DNA from: Bacteroidales bacterium | GTDB taxonomy: Bacteria; Bacteroidota; Bacteroidia; Bacteroidales; GCA-2748055 | Reading direction: 5' to 3' | DNA length: 64,000 bases | Assembly (NCBI GenBank): GCA_023138875.1 | Contig: JAGLOO010000022.1 | Location: 21,452 to 85,451, forward strand | In this document: in pieces, positions 1 to 9,256 of the stretch | How positions within the stretch are numbered: the stretch's first letter is position 1 | Layout of the letters: the number at the start of each line of letters is the position of its first letter | Program-made: the position numbers and the translations under genes | The notes under the pieces: model-generated | What the model was told of the DNA's origin: nothing | The model's database searches: none | The model's input: the letters and a program-made list of their open reading frames with translations, nothing else

Positions 1-1086
1 TGCTGAACCGTCCGTAAATCGCATCTCCTCCTGTACAAGTCCTTTGCCAAATGACCTCCGTCCGATCACCAGTCCGCGGTCATTGTCCTGTATGGCTCCT
101 GCAAGGATCTCGCTGGCTGAGGCACTTGTTTCATCAATCAGGACCACCACCTTATTATCCTTCAGGATCCCCCTTGAAGTGGCGTAATCATTTTTCCGGG
201 GACGGGTTCGTCCTTCAGTATAAACGATCAGCTGGCCCTCTTCCAGGAACTGGTCAGCAATCATCGTGGCCGCTTCCATAATTCCACCACCATTTCTTCT
301 CAGATCGATAATCAATTTCTCCACCCCCCGGGCCTTCAGTTTTTCAATGGCTTGCATGAATTCACGATAGGTGGTCTGTGCAAACTGACTGATCTTGATA
401 TATCCCGTCTCTTCATCCACCATGTAAGCTACATCTACACTGTAGATGGGGATGTCGTCGCGTGTAATTTCGAAAACGATGGGTTCTGCCTCACCTCTTC
501 GGTAGATGCTAACCCTGACCACCGTATTCTTGGGGCCCTTCAGCATTTTCACGATATCGTCGCTGGGCATATTGACCCCGGCAACCAGCGAGTCATTGAC
601 TCTTATGATCCTGTCGCCCGCCATAACACCGACCATTTCGGACGGACCGTTGGGAATGGTATTGATAATGGCTACAGTATCATCAGTCATATTGAACGAT
701 ACCCCGATACCGCTGAAGTTTCCCGTCAGGGGTTCGGAATATCTCTGGAAATCAGTGGCAGGAATGTAGATAGAGTGGGGGTCCAGGCTCTCAAGCAGGG
801 CAGGCATCACTGATTCGTTCAGGTTGTTCACGCTGACCGTATCCACGTATTCGTTGAGGATGTACTGAAGGGCTGAAGAGATCTTGTTTCCTTTGGGAGA
901 CAGGGAAAATCCCGATCCTACATTCAGGCCCGGACGAATGGAAAACTTCTGTTTGTTTACCTCATCCGTTACAATGTTTCTGATGCGGATACCGGTGATC
1001 CAGTTACCCAGCATGATACCGGTGATCAGGGTGATGCTGATAAGTACCGGTAAAAATATGATCAATCTGTCTCTTCTGTTTCGCAT
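1..1086 (-). CDS. C-terminal processing protease, S41 family (partial, runs off the window)
   Basis: This is the first 362 residues of a CtpA/Prc-type serine protease; the 3' end lies beyond base 1. It opens with an N-terminal membrane anchor (about residues 8-30), followed by a PDZ domain (about 115-190) and the S41 catalytic domain. The nucleophile motif SASASE sits at residues 321-326 and the conserved lysine of FGKG at 348, so the Ser/Lys dyad looks intact. The family cleaves periplasmic proteins from their C-termini. The start is the ATG at 1086, 21 bp downstream of the dCMP deaminase stop, so the two are probably co-transcribed. The biological substrate cannot be inferred. Confidence 0.9.
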   Translation of the reverse strand, partial: MRNRRDRLIIFLPVLISITLITGIMLGNWITGIRIRNIVTDEVNKQKFSIRPGLNVGSGFSLSPKGNKISSALQYILNEYVDTVSVNNLNESVMPALLESLDPHSIYIPATDFQRYSEPLTGNFSGIGVSFNMTDDTVAIINTIPNGPSEMVGVMAGDRIIRVNDSLVAGVNMPSDDIVKMLKGPKNTVVRVSIYRRGEAEPIVFEITRDDIPIYSVDVAYMVDEETGYIKISQFAQTTYREFMQAIEKLKARGVEKLIIDLRRNGGGIMEAATMIADQFLEEGQLIVYTEGRTRPRKNDYATSRGILKDNKVVVLIDETSASASEILAGAIQDNDRGLVIGRRSFGKGLVQEEMRFTDGSA

Positions 1087-1107
1087 AATTCCTTCTTCTT
1101 CTGCTGA

Positions 1108-1569
1108 TCACAATGAAGGATCATCGGGGATTTCCGGTATATGAACCAGCTCGATGCCGGCCCTGTCCAGAAGATCAAGTCCGTTGGTGATTCTGTATTT
1201 TTCTGAATATACCACCCGCTGGATCCCGGACTGAATGATCAGTTTTGAGCACTCCATACAGGGAGAGGTGGTGATATAAAGGGTTGAACCTTCACTGCTG
1301 TTGTTGGATTTTGCCACTTTGGTAATTGCGTTGGCCTCGGCATGAAGGACATAGGATTTGGTGTCTTTGTTCTCATCCTCGCACTCATTTTCGAAACCGG
1401 AAGGAGTGCCGTTATACCCATCTGAAATGATCATCTTGTCATTTACCAGTAGCGCTCCTACTTTTTTGCGAATGCAATAGGAGTTTGAAGCCCATATCCT
1501 GGCCATCCTCAGATAACGTATATCTATGGCCAGCTGCTTCTCTCCATTCGTTTTGGTATTCTCTGACAT
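1108..1569 (-). CDS. dCMP deaminase (deoxycytidylate deaminase family)
   Basis: A 153-residue cytosine-nucleotide deaminase that converts dCMP to dUMP for thymidylate synthesis. The zinc and catalytic residues are visible: HAE at residues 76-78, with the general-base Glu78, and PCMEC at 103-107 giving Cys104 and Cys107. The length matches ComEB-type enzymes. The start is taken at the ATG at 1569; the frame stays open upstream to 1662 only because it reads through the tRNA-Leu gene. It precedes the S41 protease by 21 bp. Strictly dCMP specificity, rather than another deaminase activity of the fold, is inferred from length and overall similarity. Confidence 0.88.
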   Translation of the reverse strand: MSENTKTNGEKQLAIDIRYLRMARIWASNSYCIRKKVGALLVNDKMIISDGYNGTPSGFENECEDENKDTKSYVLHAEANAITKVAKSNNSSEGSTLYITTSPCMECSKLIIQSGIQRVVYSEKYRITNGLDLLDRAGIELVHIPEIPDDPSL

Positions 1570-1584
1570 TCTGATTGAGGATTG

Positions 1585-1668
1585 TGCCCAGAGCCGGGAT
1601 CGAACCGGCACGATATTGCTATCACTGGTGTTTGAGACCAGCGCGTCTACCAATTCCGCCACCTGGGC
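1585..1668 (-). tRNA. tRNA-Leu (anticodon CAA)
   Basis: The complementary strand folds as an 84-nt class II tRNA. The acceptor stem is GCCCAGG paired with TCTGGGC, the anticodon stem CTGGT/ACCAG encloses the loop CTCAAAC (anticodon CAA), a long variable arm follows, and the T arm carries GTTCGATCC. The discriminator base is A and CCA is not encoded. It lies immediately upstream of dCMP deaminase on the same strand. Confidence 0.95.
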
Positions 1669-1825
1669 AATAAGATGTTTACACTAAAACAAGAACTCCA
1701 CTGCCATCTAAAATGGCTATTGTTATACCCCACTTGAGCAACTTTTAAAGCGCAGCGAAGTTAATGCTTTTCAGGAAAACTGGCAAGCCTGCAACCATTC
1801 TGCACACAGCATGTTCTTAAATATC

Positions 1826-1854
1826 TTTTATGAAACGATCCATTGCTAATTTTG
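1826..1854 (+). promoter_or_regulatory. Probable Bacteroidota-type promoter of the aldehyde dehydrogenase
   Basis: An exact TAnnTTTG -7 box (TAATTTTG, 1847-1854) lies 17 bp after a T-rich -33-like element (TTTT, 1826-1829). The predicted start of transcription is near 1860, giving a leader of about 27 nt before the ATG at 1887. This is assigned by consensus only. Confidence 0.45.
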
Positions 1855-1886
1855 TTGATCAGTAATCACAGAATAATACCAATCTC

Positions 1887-3446
1887 ATGGACATACAATA
1901 CAAAGACAAAGTTAATCAGGTACTCAATAGACTGGGGATCCAGAAATTGAATCCCGGGGCAACAACCGGGCAGAACTGGCTGGACACGAAAGGTGATGTT
2001 ACATCGTCGGTTTCGCCCATTGACGGGGAAATCATCGCAAAGGTAACCAATGCCACGGTCGGGGATTACGAATCTGTTATCCGGACTGCCGGAGAAGCTT
2101 TTGCCGTCTGGAAGTCTGTTCCGGCACCCAAAAGGGGAGAGGTAGTGCGACAGATTGGGATGGCCCTGCGCGAAGCAAAGGAAGACTTGGGTTTCCTGGT
2201 TACCCTGGAGATGGGGAAGATCTATCAGGAAGGATTGGGCGAGGTGCAGGAGATGATCGACATCTGTGATTTTGCTGTGGGACAATCAAGGCAATTGTAT
2301 GGTTTTACCATGCAGTCGGAAAGGCCCCAGCACAGGATGTATGATCAGTATCATCCCCTGGGCATTGTCGGACTGGTAACTGCTTTCAACTTTCCGGTAG
2401 CTGTCTGGGCATGGAATACCATGATAGCTGCTGTAGCAGGTGATGTGGTGGTATGGAAACCCAGCTCCAAGACGCCTTTAACTGCCATAGCCATCCAGCA
2501 CATTATTCAGGATGTATTGAAGGAGAACCATGTTCCGGAAGGTGTATTTAACCTGGTTGTGGCCAAGTCCTCGGTGATGGGTGATAATTTCGCAGCTGAT
2601 AAAAGAATTCCGCTCTTCTCTGTAACCGGATCCACCGCTGTGGGTAAACATATTTCAGGAATTGTGGGGCAACGCCTCGGGAGCACCATTATGGAACTGG
2701 GAGGTAATAATGCATTGATTGTTTCACAGAACGCAGACCTGGATATTGCTGTTCCTGCCATTGTTTTCGGATCGGTGGGAACGACCGGACAACGCTGTAC
2801 ATCCACCCGTAGGGTGATCATTCACGATGCGATTTATGAAGAAGTGAAAGCCAGGCTCGTAAAGGCTTACAAGCAGATTTCACAAAGGATAGGAAATCCC
2901 CTGGATGAGCAAATTCTTGTGGGGCCGTTGGTGGATCAGGGAGCAGTTGACATCTTTTCAAATGCCATAGAAAAGGTGAAGCGTGAGGGTGGGACCATGC
3001 TGTTTGGAGGGGAGAGACTGGAGGGGCCGGGCTACGAGGCCGGAACTTTCGTGGTACCTGCCCTGGCCGAGGTAAAGAATCATTTTGAGATCGTTCAGGA
3101 TGAAACTTTTGCCCCATTGCTGTACCTGATCAGGTGTGGTGATATTGACGAGGCCATTGCCCTGAACAACGATGTACCCCAGGGGCTCACATCGGCAATA
3201 TTTACGCTGAATCTGCGGGAAGCAGAACAGTTCCTTTCAGGTGTGGGTTCTGATTGCGGAATCGCCAATGTGAATATCGGAACATCCGGCGCGGAGATTG
3301 GTGGTGCATTTGGTGGTGAGAAGGAGACCGGAGGGGGACGTGAATCGGGATCAGATGCATGGAAGGTCTACATGCGCAGGCAGACCAATACCATCAACTA
3401 CGGAAAAGACCTTCCGCTTGCACAGGGTATTAAATTTGATCTGTAA
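1887..3446 (+). CDS. Aldehyde dehydrogenase, ALDH7 (alpha-aminoadipic semialdehyde dehydrogenase) type
   Basis: A 519-residue NAD(P)-dependent aldehyde dehydrogenase. The catalytic cysteine lies in GQRCTS (Cys304) and the conserved glutamate in MELGGN (Glu270). Overall similarity, including the FNFPVAVWAWN segment and the GGAFGGEKETGGGRESGSD C-terminal stretch, is to the ALDH7A1/antiquitin family, which oxidises alpha-aminoadipic semialdehyde in lysine catabolism and related aldehydes. The gene stands alone, flanked by tRNA-Leu on the other strand and a toxin-antitoxin pair downstream. No lysine-degradation partner is nearby, so the physiological substrate is inferred from family alone. Confidence 0.9.
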   Translation: MDIQYKDKVNQVLNRLGIQKLNPGATTGQNWLDTKGDVTSSVSPIDGEIIAKVTNATVGDYESVIRTAGEAFAVWKSVPAPKRGEVVRQIGMALREAKEDLGFLVTLEMGKIYQEGLGEVQEMIDICDFAVGQSRQLYGFTMQSERPQHRMYDQYHPLGIVGLVTAFNFPVAVWAWNTMIAAVAGDVVVWKPSSKTPLTAIAIQHIIQDVLKENHVPEGVFNLVVAKSSVMGDNFAADKRIPLFSVTGSTAVGKHISGIVGQRLGSTIMELGGNNALIVSQNADLDIAVPAIVFGSVGTTGQRCTSTRRVIIHDAIYEEVKARLVKAYKQISQRIGNPLDEQILVGPLVDQGAVDIFSNAIEKVKREGGTMLFGGERLEGPGYEAGTFVVPALAEVKNHFEIVQDETFAPLLYLIRCGDIDEAIALNNDVPQGLTSAIFTLNLREAEQFLSGVGSDCGIANVNIGTSGAEIGGAFGGEKETGGGRESGSDAWKVYMRRQTNTINYGKDLPLAQGIKFDL

Positions 3447-3448
3447 AG

Positions 3449-3464
3449 ATATTCTCCAGAATAT
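3449..3464 (+). terminator. Short inverted repeat after the aldehyde dehydrogenase gene
   Basis: ATATTCT and AGAATAT form a perfect 7-bp inverted repeat separated only by CC, two bases after the aldehyde dehydrogenase stop and followed by TGTTTT. The two-base loop is too short for an ordinary hairpin, so it is a weak terminator candidate or chance symmetry. Confidence 0.25.
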
Positions 3465-3630
3465 TGTTTTCGTTACTGAAATCCTTTGTTGCGCAAATGA
3501 TTGTAGGCAACTCATCCAATATCCTGTCGATATATAAAAAGGGTTTCCATCCTGAAGCCTATTCCAAGTTCAACAAGAAGACCATTTTGAACGCGATGCC
3601 AAAAATGTCGTATCTTTAAAAGAAAATATC

Positions 3631-3870
3631 ATGGGTTTAGCCTTAACAAATAAGACAATAGATAAATACTTCGGTTTTCTTTCCCGACTTGACAATGGTT
3701 CTAAAAAGAAGCTTATTATTAAGCTTACAGAGTCCATTGAGACAAAAGAAGACCGCAAATTTAACTTAAGAAGCTTATATGGAGCATGGGAAGATTCGAG
3801 AGATTCTGATGAAATAAATAGAGAGATTAGAGAATCCAGAATTGATAACAGAAGCAATGCGGACTTCTAA
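3631..3870 (+). CDS. Small antitoxin, partner of the PIN-domain toxin
   Basis: A 79-residue charged protein (many Lys, Glu, Asp and Arg) with no recognisable catalytic motif. Its stop overlaps the start of the following PIN-domain gene by one base, the usual antitoxin-toxin arrangement that couples translation. The C-terminal half is strongly charged and low in hydrophobics, as in antitoxin tails that wrap the toxin. By family behaviour it would neutralise the toxin and repress the pair. The assignment rests on position and size rather than on a recognised DNA-binding fold. Base composition is A/T-richer than the flanking genes, suggesting acquisition. Confidence 0.65.
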   Translation: MGLALTNKTIDKYFGFLSRLDNGSKKKLIIKLTESIETKEDRKFNLRSLYGAWEDSRDSDEINREIRESRIDNRSNADF

Positions 3871-4268
3871 TGAAGTATTTATTAGATACTAACATTTGTA
3901 TTCACTTCTTTAAAGGCAAATTCAACCTTATTGAAAAACTTGAAAAGATTGATTTAAAGAACTGTGCTATTTCGGAGATTACACTTGCTGAACTTGTATT
4001 TGGTGCCGAAAACAGTTTAACCCCCCAAAAGAATCATGACATAATTGAGAAATTCTCAGAACAGATAACAATATTACCAATTTTTGATTCTATAAGTCTT
4101 TATGGAAAGGAAAAGGCACGATTAAGAAAATCAGGAACAATGATTAGTGATTTTGATTTATTGATTGGCTGTGCAGCAGTTGAAAATGAATTAATTATGG
4201 TGACTGAAAACATTTGTGAATTTGAAAGAATTTCTGATATAAAGCTTGAAAATTGGGTTGCTAGATAA
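3870..4268 (+). CDS. vapC: PIN-domain ribonuclease toxin, VapC type
   Basis: A 132-residue PIN-domain protein. The acidic and polar active-site positions expected of VapC are present: Asp6 in LLDTN, Glu41 in LAELVFG, Asp94/Asp96 in MISDFDLLIG, and Thr112/Asn114 in VTEN. The family members are Mg-dependent endoribonucleases, many cutting initiator tRNA or rRNA, held inactive by the upstream antitoxin. The gene overlaps its antitoxin by one base and converges on dxs with a 22-bp gap. A/T-rich composition again suggests mobility. The RNA target is unknown. Confidence 0.85.
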   Translation: MKYLLDTNICIHFFKGKFNLIEKLEKIDLKNCAISEITLAELVFGAENSLTPQKNHDIIEKFSEQITILPIFDSISLYGKEKARLRKSGTMISDFDLLIGCAAVENELIMVTENICEFERISDIKLENWVAR

Positions 4269-4290
4269 ATAACTACGAAAGAGTTTGATT

Positions 4291-6222
4291 TTACATTGCC
4301 CGGGTGAGGATCTTTGAGACCACCAAGTTCCGGGCAGCCAGCACAATGCCTTCAGCATCGAAACCACATTCCCTGTATAACTCTTCCTGGCTTCCGTGAT
4401 CCACAAACCGGTCAGGAATTCCCAGGCGAATTACCTTGGCCTTGTAACTGTTGTCGTTCATGTATTCAATGACAGCGCTGCCAAGTCCCCCTACAATGGA
4501 CGCATCTTCTACGGTGATAACCTTATCAAACTTCGAGAACACGCTCTTAAGCAGTATGTTATCAAGGGGCTTTAAAAAGCGCATGTCATAATGAGCTGCG
4601 CTGAAGTGGTCTTTTTCCAGGATTGATATAGCTTTTGTAACCTCTTTTCCGATGGGTCCGAGGGATAAGATAGCCAGGTCACTTCCATTATTGAGCTGTT
4701 GCCCTTTCCCAATCTCTATTTCGCTGAAAGGTTGTTTCCAGTCCACCGTCACACCCCTTCCCCGGGGGTACCGGATCGCAAATGGTCCTGCAGGGCGAAG
4801 CTGAGCTGTATACATCAGGTCCCTTAGTTCAATTTCGTTGAGTGGGGAGGCAATCACCATATCGGGGATGCATCTGAAGTATGCCAGATCGTAGGCCCCA
4901 TGGTGCGTGGCACCGTCTGATCCCACCAGTCCGGCACGATCGAGGCAGAAAACCACAGGAAGTTTTTGTATGGCCACGTCATGGATCACCTGGTCATATG
5001 CCCGTTGCATGAAGGAGGAATATATATTGCAGAAGGGCGTCATTCCCGAAGCGGCCAGTCCGGCCGAGAAAGTCACTGCATGTTGTTCTGCAATGCCCAC
5101 ATCATAAGTGCGATCGGGCATCTCATCCATCATGATCTTCAGGGAAGAGCCCGTGGGCATGGCTGGGGTAATCCCGATAATCTTCTTATTGGTTTTTGCC
5201 AGTTCAAGAATGGTTTCCCCGAACACATCCTGATACAGGGGTGGTTGGGGCTTGTCATATGATTTACGGAATATCTCACCCGTATGCATGTCGAATTTAC
5301 CGGGTGAATGAAATGCGGTCTGGTTTTCTTCTGCTTTGGCAAATCCCTTGCCCTTCTGGGTGATTATATGCAGCAATTTGGGCCCCGGGATATCCTTCAT
5401 GTCCTTCAGGATATCGGTCAGGTGGAGCACATCATGGCCGTCGACCGGACCAAAATACCTGAAGTTGAGAGATTCGAACAGGTTGCTTTGTTTGAGGACG
5501 ATGGACTTGATGGCATTTTCGATCTTCTGGGCATAACGCCTGGCATTAGGGGTAATCTTGTTCAGGAATCCCAGCAGGTTCCAGACATCATTCTTTACCT
5601 TGTTGTAGGCTTTTGATGTAGTGATATCCAGCAGGTAATCTTTCATGGCACCCACGCTGGGATCAATGGAAATGTGGTTGTCATTGAGGATCACCAGCAG
5701 GTTTTTCCCGGCATGACCTGCATTGTTCAGTGCTTCGTAGGCCATCCCGCCGGTGAGGGAACCATCTCCAATCACTGCCACTACCTGCCGGTCGGTCTCA
5801 CCCCTGTAATCATTTCCGGCAGCCATTCCAAGTGCGGCTGAGATGGATGTGGAAGCATGTCCCACGCCAAAAGCGTCATAGGCACTTTCTGAAGGCTTTG
5901 GAAATCCGCTGATCCCTCCGTACTTCCGGTTGGTATGGAAATTATCCCTGCGGCCTGTAAGGATTTTATGTCCGTAAGCCTGGTGTCCGACATCCCAGAT
6001 GATCTGGTCATGGGGTGCGTTATATACATGGTGAAGGGCAACGGTGAGCTCAACAACCCCAAGGCTGGCTCCAAAATGACCCGGATTGGATGAAACAATT
6101 TCAATAATGAACTGGCGCAACTCACCGCTGAGTTGCCTCAGCTGTTCCGGTGTAAGTGACTTCATGTCGTCCGGACTCTGTATGGTATTGAGCAAGTTAT
6201 AATCGCCCCTGGTTGCTTCCAT
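4291..6222 (-). CDS. dxs: 1-deoxy-D-xylulose-5-phosphate synthase
   Basis: DXS condenses pyruvate with glyceraldehyde-3-phosphate, the first step of the MEP isoprenoid pathway, using thiamine diphosphate. The thiamine/Mg motif is visible as GDGSLTGGMAYEALNNAG, followed by NDNHISI. The transketolase-type pyrimidine domain contains EQHAVTFSAGLA, and the C-terminal domain ends in a normal position. At 643 residues the length is typical. The start is set at the ATG at 6222: an upstream TTG at 6243 would lie inside a predicted -7 promoter box. No other MEP-pathway gene is adjacent. Confidence 0.95.
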   Translation of the reverse strand: MEATRGDYNLLNTIQSPDDMKSLTPEQLRQLSGELRQFIIEIVSSNPGHFGASLGVVELTVALHHVYNAPHDQIIWDVGHQAYGHKILTGRRDNFHTNRKYGGISGFPKPSESAYDAFGVGHASTSISAALGMAAGNDYRGETDRQVVAVIGDGSLTGGMAYEALNNAGHAGKNLLVILNDNHISIDPSVGAMKDYLLDITTSKAYNKVKNDVWNLLGFLNKITPNARRYAQKIENAIKSIVLKQSNLFESLNFRYFGPVDGHDVLHLTDILKDMKDIPGPKLLHIITQKGKGFAKAEENQTAFHSPGKFDMHTGEIFRKSYDKPQPPLYQDVFGETILELAKTNKKIIGITPAMPTGSSLKIMMDEMPDRTYDVGIAEQHAVTFSAGLAASGMTPFCNIYSSFMQRAYDQVIHDVAIQKLPVVFCLDRAGLVGSDGATHHGAYDLAYFRCIPDMVIASPLNEIELRDLMYTAQLRPAGPFAIRYPRGRGVTVDWKQPFSEIEIGKGQQLNNGSDLAILSLGPIGKEVTKAISILEKDHFSAAHYDMRFLKPLDNILLKSVFSKFDKVITVEDASIVGGLGSAVIEYMNDNSYKAKVIRLGIPDRFVDHGSQEELYRECGFDAEGIVLAARNLVVSKILTRAM

Positions 6223-6240
6223 CTGGATCAAATTGTGGTG

Positions 6241-6248
6241 CAAAGGTA
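6241..6248 (-). promoter_or_regulatory. -7 box of a probable dxs promoter
   Basis: On the complementary strand the sequence TACCTTTG matches the Bacteroidota TAnnTTTG -7 consensus exactly. It lies 18 bp before the dxs ATG at 6222. No clear TTTG -33 element was seen. It supports the downstream ATG over the TTG at 6243. Confidence 0.4.
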
Positions 6249-6335
6249 CGAATAAATCGCTTTGTTAATATCTTAAAGAGGCATGGTGAAAAATTGCCAG
6301 GCATACCCCTCCTATTTTAAGTAATTTGCATCAAT

Positions 6336-7352
6336 ATGAACCGTTATATTGTTATGATGAAGAAGATCTTATATTTTATAATTGGAGTTGCCCTTCTGGG
6401 ATCCTGCGTTCCTACCAGCGAATTCACCCAGCTTTCCAATAAAAGCAATAACCTGCAGAATGAGCGGGATGGTTTAATGGCAGAAAATGAGTATCTGACG
6501 GTTGAGAACAGGGAGATGAGGGCGAAAATTGATGATGTGGAAGATCAACAGAAACAATTTGTTGAAGATAGCATCAGGATTTATAAGAAGGTAGAAGCGC
6601 TTGAGAAAGAAAAAGCTCAGCTTGAACGCCAGTATACCGACCTGGAGTCGACCCATGAAGCATTGCTGAGGGGAAATGCCCGGGAAACCCGCAGACTTCT
6701 TAATGAATTGCAGACCACCCAGGAGGATTTGGCAAGGAAGCAGCAGCTCCTTAAGGAACTGGAGTCCAATGTGGCCGGTCAGCGTCAGGATGTAAACAGG
6801 TTGCGGGCTGAGCTGGAAGCCAGGAATGCAAGGCTGATGGAGATGGAAGAGATGCTCTACCAGAAAGATGCGATCCTGGATGATTTGAGGGAAAAGGTTG
6901 CAGAGGCATTGCTGGGTTTTGAGGGCCAGGGACTGACAGTTACCCGGAAGGATGGCAAGGTGTACGTCTCGCTGGAGGAGAAATTGCTATTCAAATCGGG
7001 TAGTACGGTGGTGGATCCCAACGGGGTCCGGGCACTGAAACAGCTGGCAGTGGTGCTTGCAAACAATCCTGACATCAATATTATGATCGAAGGTCACACG
7101 GATGATGTCCCTTTCAGAAAAGGTTCGTCCATTAAGGATAACTGGGACCTGAGTGTGATGCGGGCTACCTCCATCGTAAGGATACTCCTCGATAGATCAG
7201 GCATTGTACCCACCAGGATCACCGTGGCGGGCCGGGGAGAATTTTTACCTGTAGATATTGCCGACACACCTGAATCGCGGAGGAAGAACAGGCGTACCGA
7301 GATCATTCTTTCACCCAACCTGGACGAGCTATACCGGCTGCTGGACCTATAA
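6336..7352 (+). CDS. OmpA-family lipoprotein with a long coiled coil
   Basis: A 338-residue outer-membrane lipoprotein. A hydrophobic N-terminus ends in the lipobox LLGSC (Cys24 counted from the first ATG), followed by a heptad-rich coiled coil from about residue 30 to 190. A C-terminal OmpA-type peptidoglycan-binding domain covers about 205-325, with the signature IEGHTDDVP and RRKNRRTEI. Such proteins tether the outer membrane to the cell wall. The true start could be one of the ATGs at 6354 or 6357, which give a more standard signal peptide. The 3' end overlaps the convergent glycosyltransferase by 6 bp. Confidence 0.85.
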   Translation: MNRYIVMMKKILYFIIGVALLGSCVPTSEFTQLSNKSNNLQNERDGLMAENEYLTVENREMRAKIDDVEDQQKQFVEDSIRIYKKVEALEKEKAQLERQYTDLESTHEALLRGNARETRRLLNELQTTQEDLARKQQLLKELESNVAGQRQDVNRLRAELEARNARLMEMEEMLYQKDAILDDLREKVAEALLGFEGQGLTVTRKDGKVYVSLEEKLLFKSGSTVVDPNGVRALKQLAVVLANNPDINIMIEGHTDDVPFRKGSSIKDNWDLSVMRATSIVRILLDRSGIVPTRITVAGRGEFLPVDIADTPESRRKNRRTEIILSPNLDELYRLLDL

Positions 7353-8651
7353 TTTTTTGAGCAGCGGGGCCCACCCTTTAACAGCTCCGCCAATGATCAG
7401 CAACTCCACCGGGAGCAGAAACCGCGAAGCGCCCAGCGGACCGGTCACCAATGCCAGGTAACCCACCAGGAGAACAATGAAAATGCGCGGATAAAGATGA
7501 TCCCCTTTCCTGAACATGTAGAGCAGGAATCCCGTGATCTTCAGGAGTTTGAATATGGCGATTAATCCCAGCAGGATCACCAGCCACCAGCCCTGCTGTT
7601 TCAGGAAACGGACCGCCCCGGCAAATCCATCCTGGTTTAATTCTGTTAAAAATCCCGAAGTATTGGATTCCTGAATACTGAAGAATTTTACAAGATCGAA
7701 CCGGCCTGGATCCAGGAAAAGGCGGATACTCCCCTTCAGGTGAAAGAGGGCATATTTTACCGGCCGGTCAAGAATAACCTCCCTTACACCCTGATCCAGA
7801 CAATTGTTCTTTTCCCGGTAGGAGGCACTCGTGCCACAGAAGGTATAAAGTCTGTCTATTTCAACTGTTGCAGCTTTAGCCCCTTCCTGGTTCATTAAGA
7901 AGTAGCGCAGGTTATAGTTCACAAGGTTGGCGGTCTGGATGCTTGAATACTGTGATGAACCCGTTCGGTTATAATTCCAGACACTATAGCCGATGATCCA
8001 GATGACGGGTAGGCCGACGGCAAGCAAAAATGCCCGTTTTCTGGTTCTCAAGAGCATGTAAATGGAAATCAAAACAGTGAGGATTACGAATGGGTAAAGA
8101 ACGGGTTTTGTGGCCATCCCCAGGGTGAGGAACAGGTTAAAAAGCCAGATAAAGCGGTTCTCCTGCTTTTCGGAATATTTGAAAACAGACCAGGCCGAAA
8201 GCACAAGCAACAGTTGAAAGGGGATTTCGGCCATGATGCGGTTGGAATATATAAACTGGGCCGGTGTAGCCAGCAGAAGAATCAACGCTATTACCCCAGA
8301 GGCATTCCTCTGTTCGGGGCGTTCGGGAGAAAAGATCCTGAACACGATAAAAATGGAGACCAGCGAGATCATGATCTGGAGCAGGAACAGGGGAATATCC
8401 GATCCGGAAAGTATGGAAATACCCAGGAAAACCGGATAGAGGGGTGGCCGCCTGGTATACTGTTCTTCTCGTACGGGTTCTGTCAGGTCTCCGCAATAGA
8501 GTACTCCCTGGCTGAAAATATTCCGGGAGGCATTCAGGTAATCAACAGAATCAGTAAGTGATCCGGGAGGGCGAATGACTGAACTCAGGAAAAAGAGCAG
8601 GTGAACAAGCAGCAATGCTGCGTAAAAAAGGAGAGATCGGTCAAGTTTCAT
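7347..8651 (-). CDS. Polytopic membrane glycosyltransferase, ArnT/PMT-like
   Basis: A 434-residue protein with around ten hydrophobic segments. The N-terminal topology and the acidic motif DSVDYL in the first periplasmic loop (about residues 34-39) resemble GT-C glycosyltransferases of the ArnT/PMT type, which use polyprenyl-linked sugars to modify lipids or proteins outside the membrane. A large soluble loop lies around residues 215-330. It begins 5 bp after frr ends and is probably read through from the pyrH-frr transcript. The sugar donor and acceptor are unknown. Confidence 0.65.
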   Translation of the reverse strand: MKLDRSLLFYAALLLVHLLFFLSSVIRPPGSLTDSVDYLNASRNIFSQGVLYCGDLTEPVREEQYTRRPPLYPVFLGISILSGSDIPLFLLQIMISLVSIFIVFRIFSPERPEQRNASGVIALILLLATPAQFIYSNRIMAEIPFQLLLVLSAWSVFKYSEKQENRFIWLFNLFLTLGMATKPVLYPFVILTVLISIYMLLRTRKRAFLLAVGLPVIWIIGYSVWNYNRTGSSQYSSIQTANLVNYNLRYFLMNQEGAKAATVEIDRLYTFCGTSASYREKNNCLDQGVREVILDRPVKYALFHLKGSIRLFLDPGRFDLVKFFSIQESNTSGFLTELNQDGFAGAVRFLKQQGWWLVILLGLIAIFKLLKITGFLLYMFRKGDHLYPRIFIVLLVGYLALVTGPLGASRFLLPVELLIIGGAVKGWAPLLKKL

Positions 8652-8656
8652 GCACC

Positions 8657-9220
8657 TTAGATGGTCATGATATCTTCTTCTTTGGCATCCACAATCTTAT
8701 CCACCTTTTCGGTGTATTCGTCGGTGAGCTTCTGGATCCTGTCTTCGGCCGTTTTGGCTTCATCCTCCGAAAGTCCGTCTTTCTGCATCTGCCTGTATTC
8801 ATCGTTGGCATCCCGCCGGCTGTTCCGGACACTGACCCGGGCGTTTTCGCCCTCATTTTTCACCTGCTTCACCAGGTCACGCCTTCGCTCTTCAGTGAGC
8901 TGGGGGATTCCCAGGCGGATCACCTCACCATTGTTTATCGGGGTAATACCCACATTTGAATTCATCAACGCTTTTTCAATGGGGTTGATCATGGTCTTTT
9001 CCCAGGGCTGGATCATGATGGTTTTCGCATCGGGTGTACTGATGTTGGAAACCTGGTTCAGAGGGGTGGGTGCACCATAATAATCCACTATGATTCCATC
9101 AAGAATATGTATATTGGCTTTACCTGCCCTGATGCGGTTCAGTTCGTTGTCAAGGTGGTTAATGGCTTTTTCCATCTGCTCCTTGGTCATCTCAAATACC
9201 AGTTGGACTTCTTCGTTCAT
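8657..9220 (-). CDS. frr: Ribosome recycling factor
   Basis: A 187-residue protein with the RRF family features throughout: LDNELNRIRAGKANIHIL near the N-terminus, the PLNQVSNIS and MIQPWEKTMI segments, and IRLGIPQLTEERRRDLVKQV in the middle. RRF splits post-termination ribosomes together with EF-G. It lies 36 bp after pyrH, the usual pyrH-frr pairing. Confidence 0.97.
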   Translation of the reverse strand: MNEEVQLVFEMTKEQMEKAINHLDNELNRIRAGKANIHILDGIIVDYYGAPTPLNQVSNISTPDAKTIMIQPWEKTMINPIEKALMNSNVGITPINNGEVIRLGIPQLTEERRRDLVKQVKNEGENARVSVRNSRRDANDEYRQMQKDGLSEDEAKTAEDRIQKLTDEYTEKVDKIVDAKEEDIMTI

Positions 9221-9256
9221 GATCTCTGTGGGTTCCGTTAAGCGTACGTAATTTAT

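Noticed and set aside
1570..1662. N-terminal extension of the dCMP deaminase up to 1662
   Set aside because: The extra residues come from reading through the tRNA-Leu gene; the ATG at 1569 gives the natural protein start.
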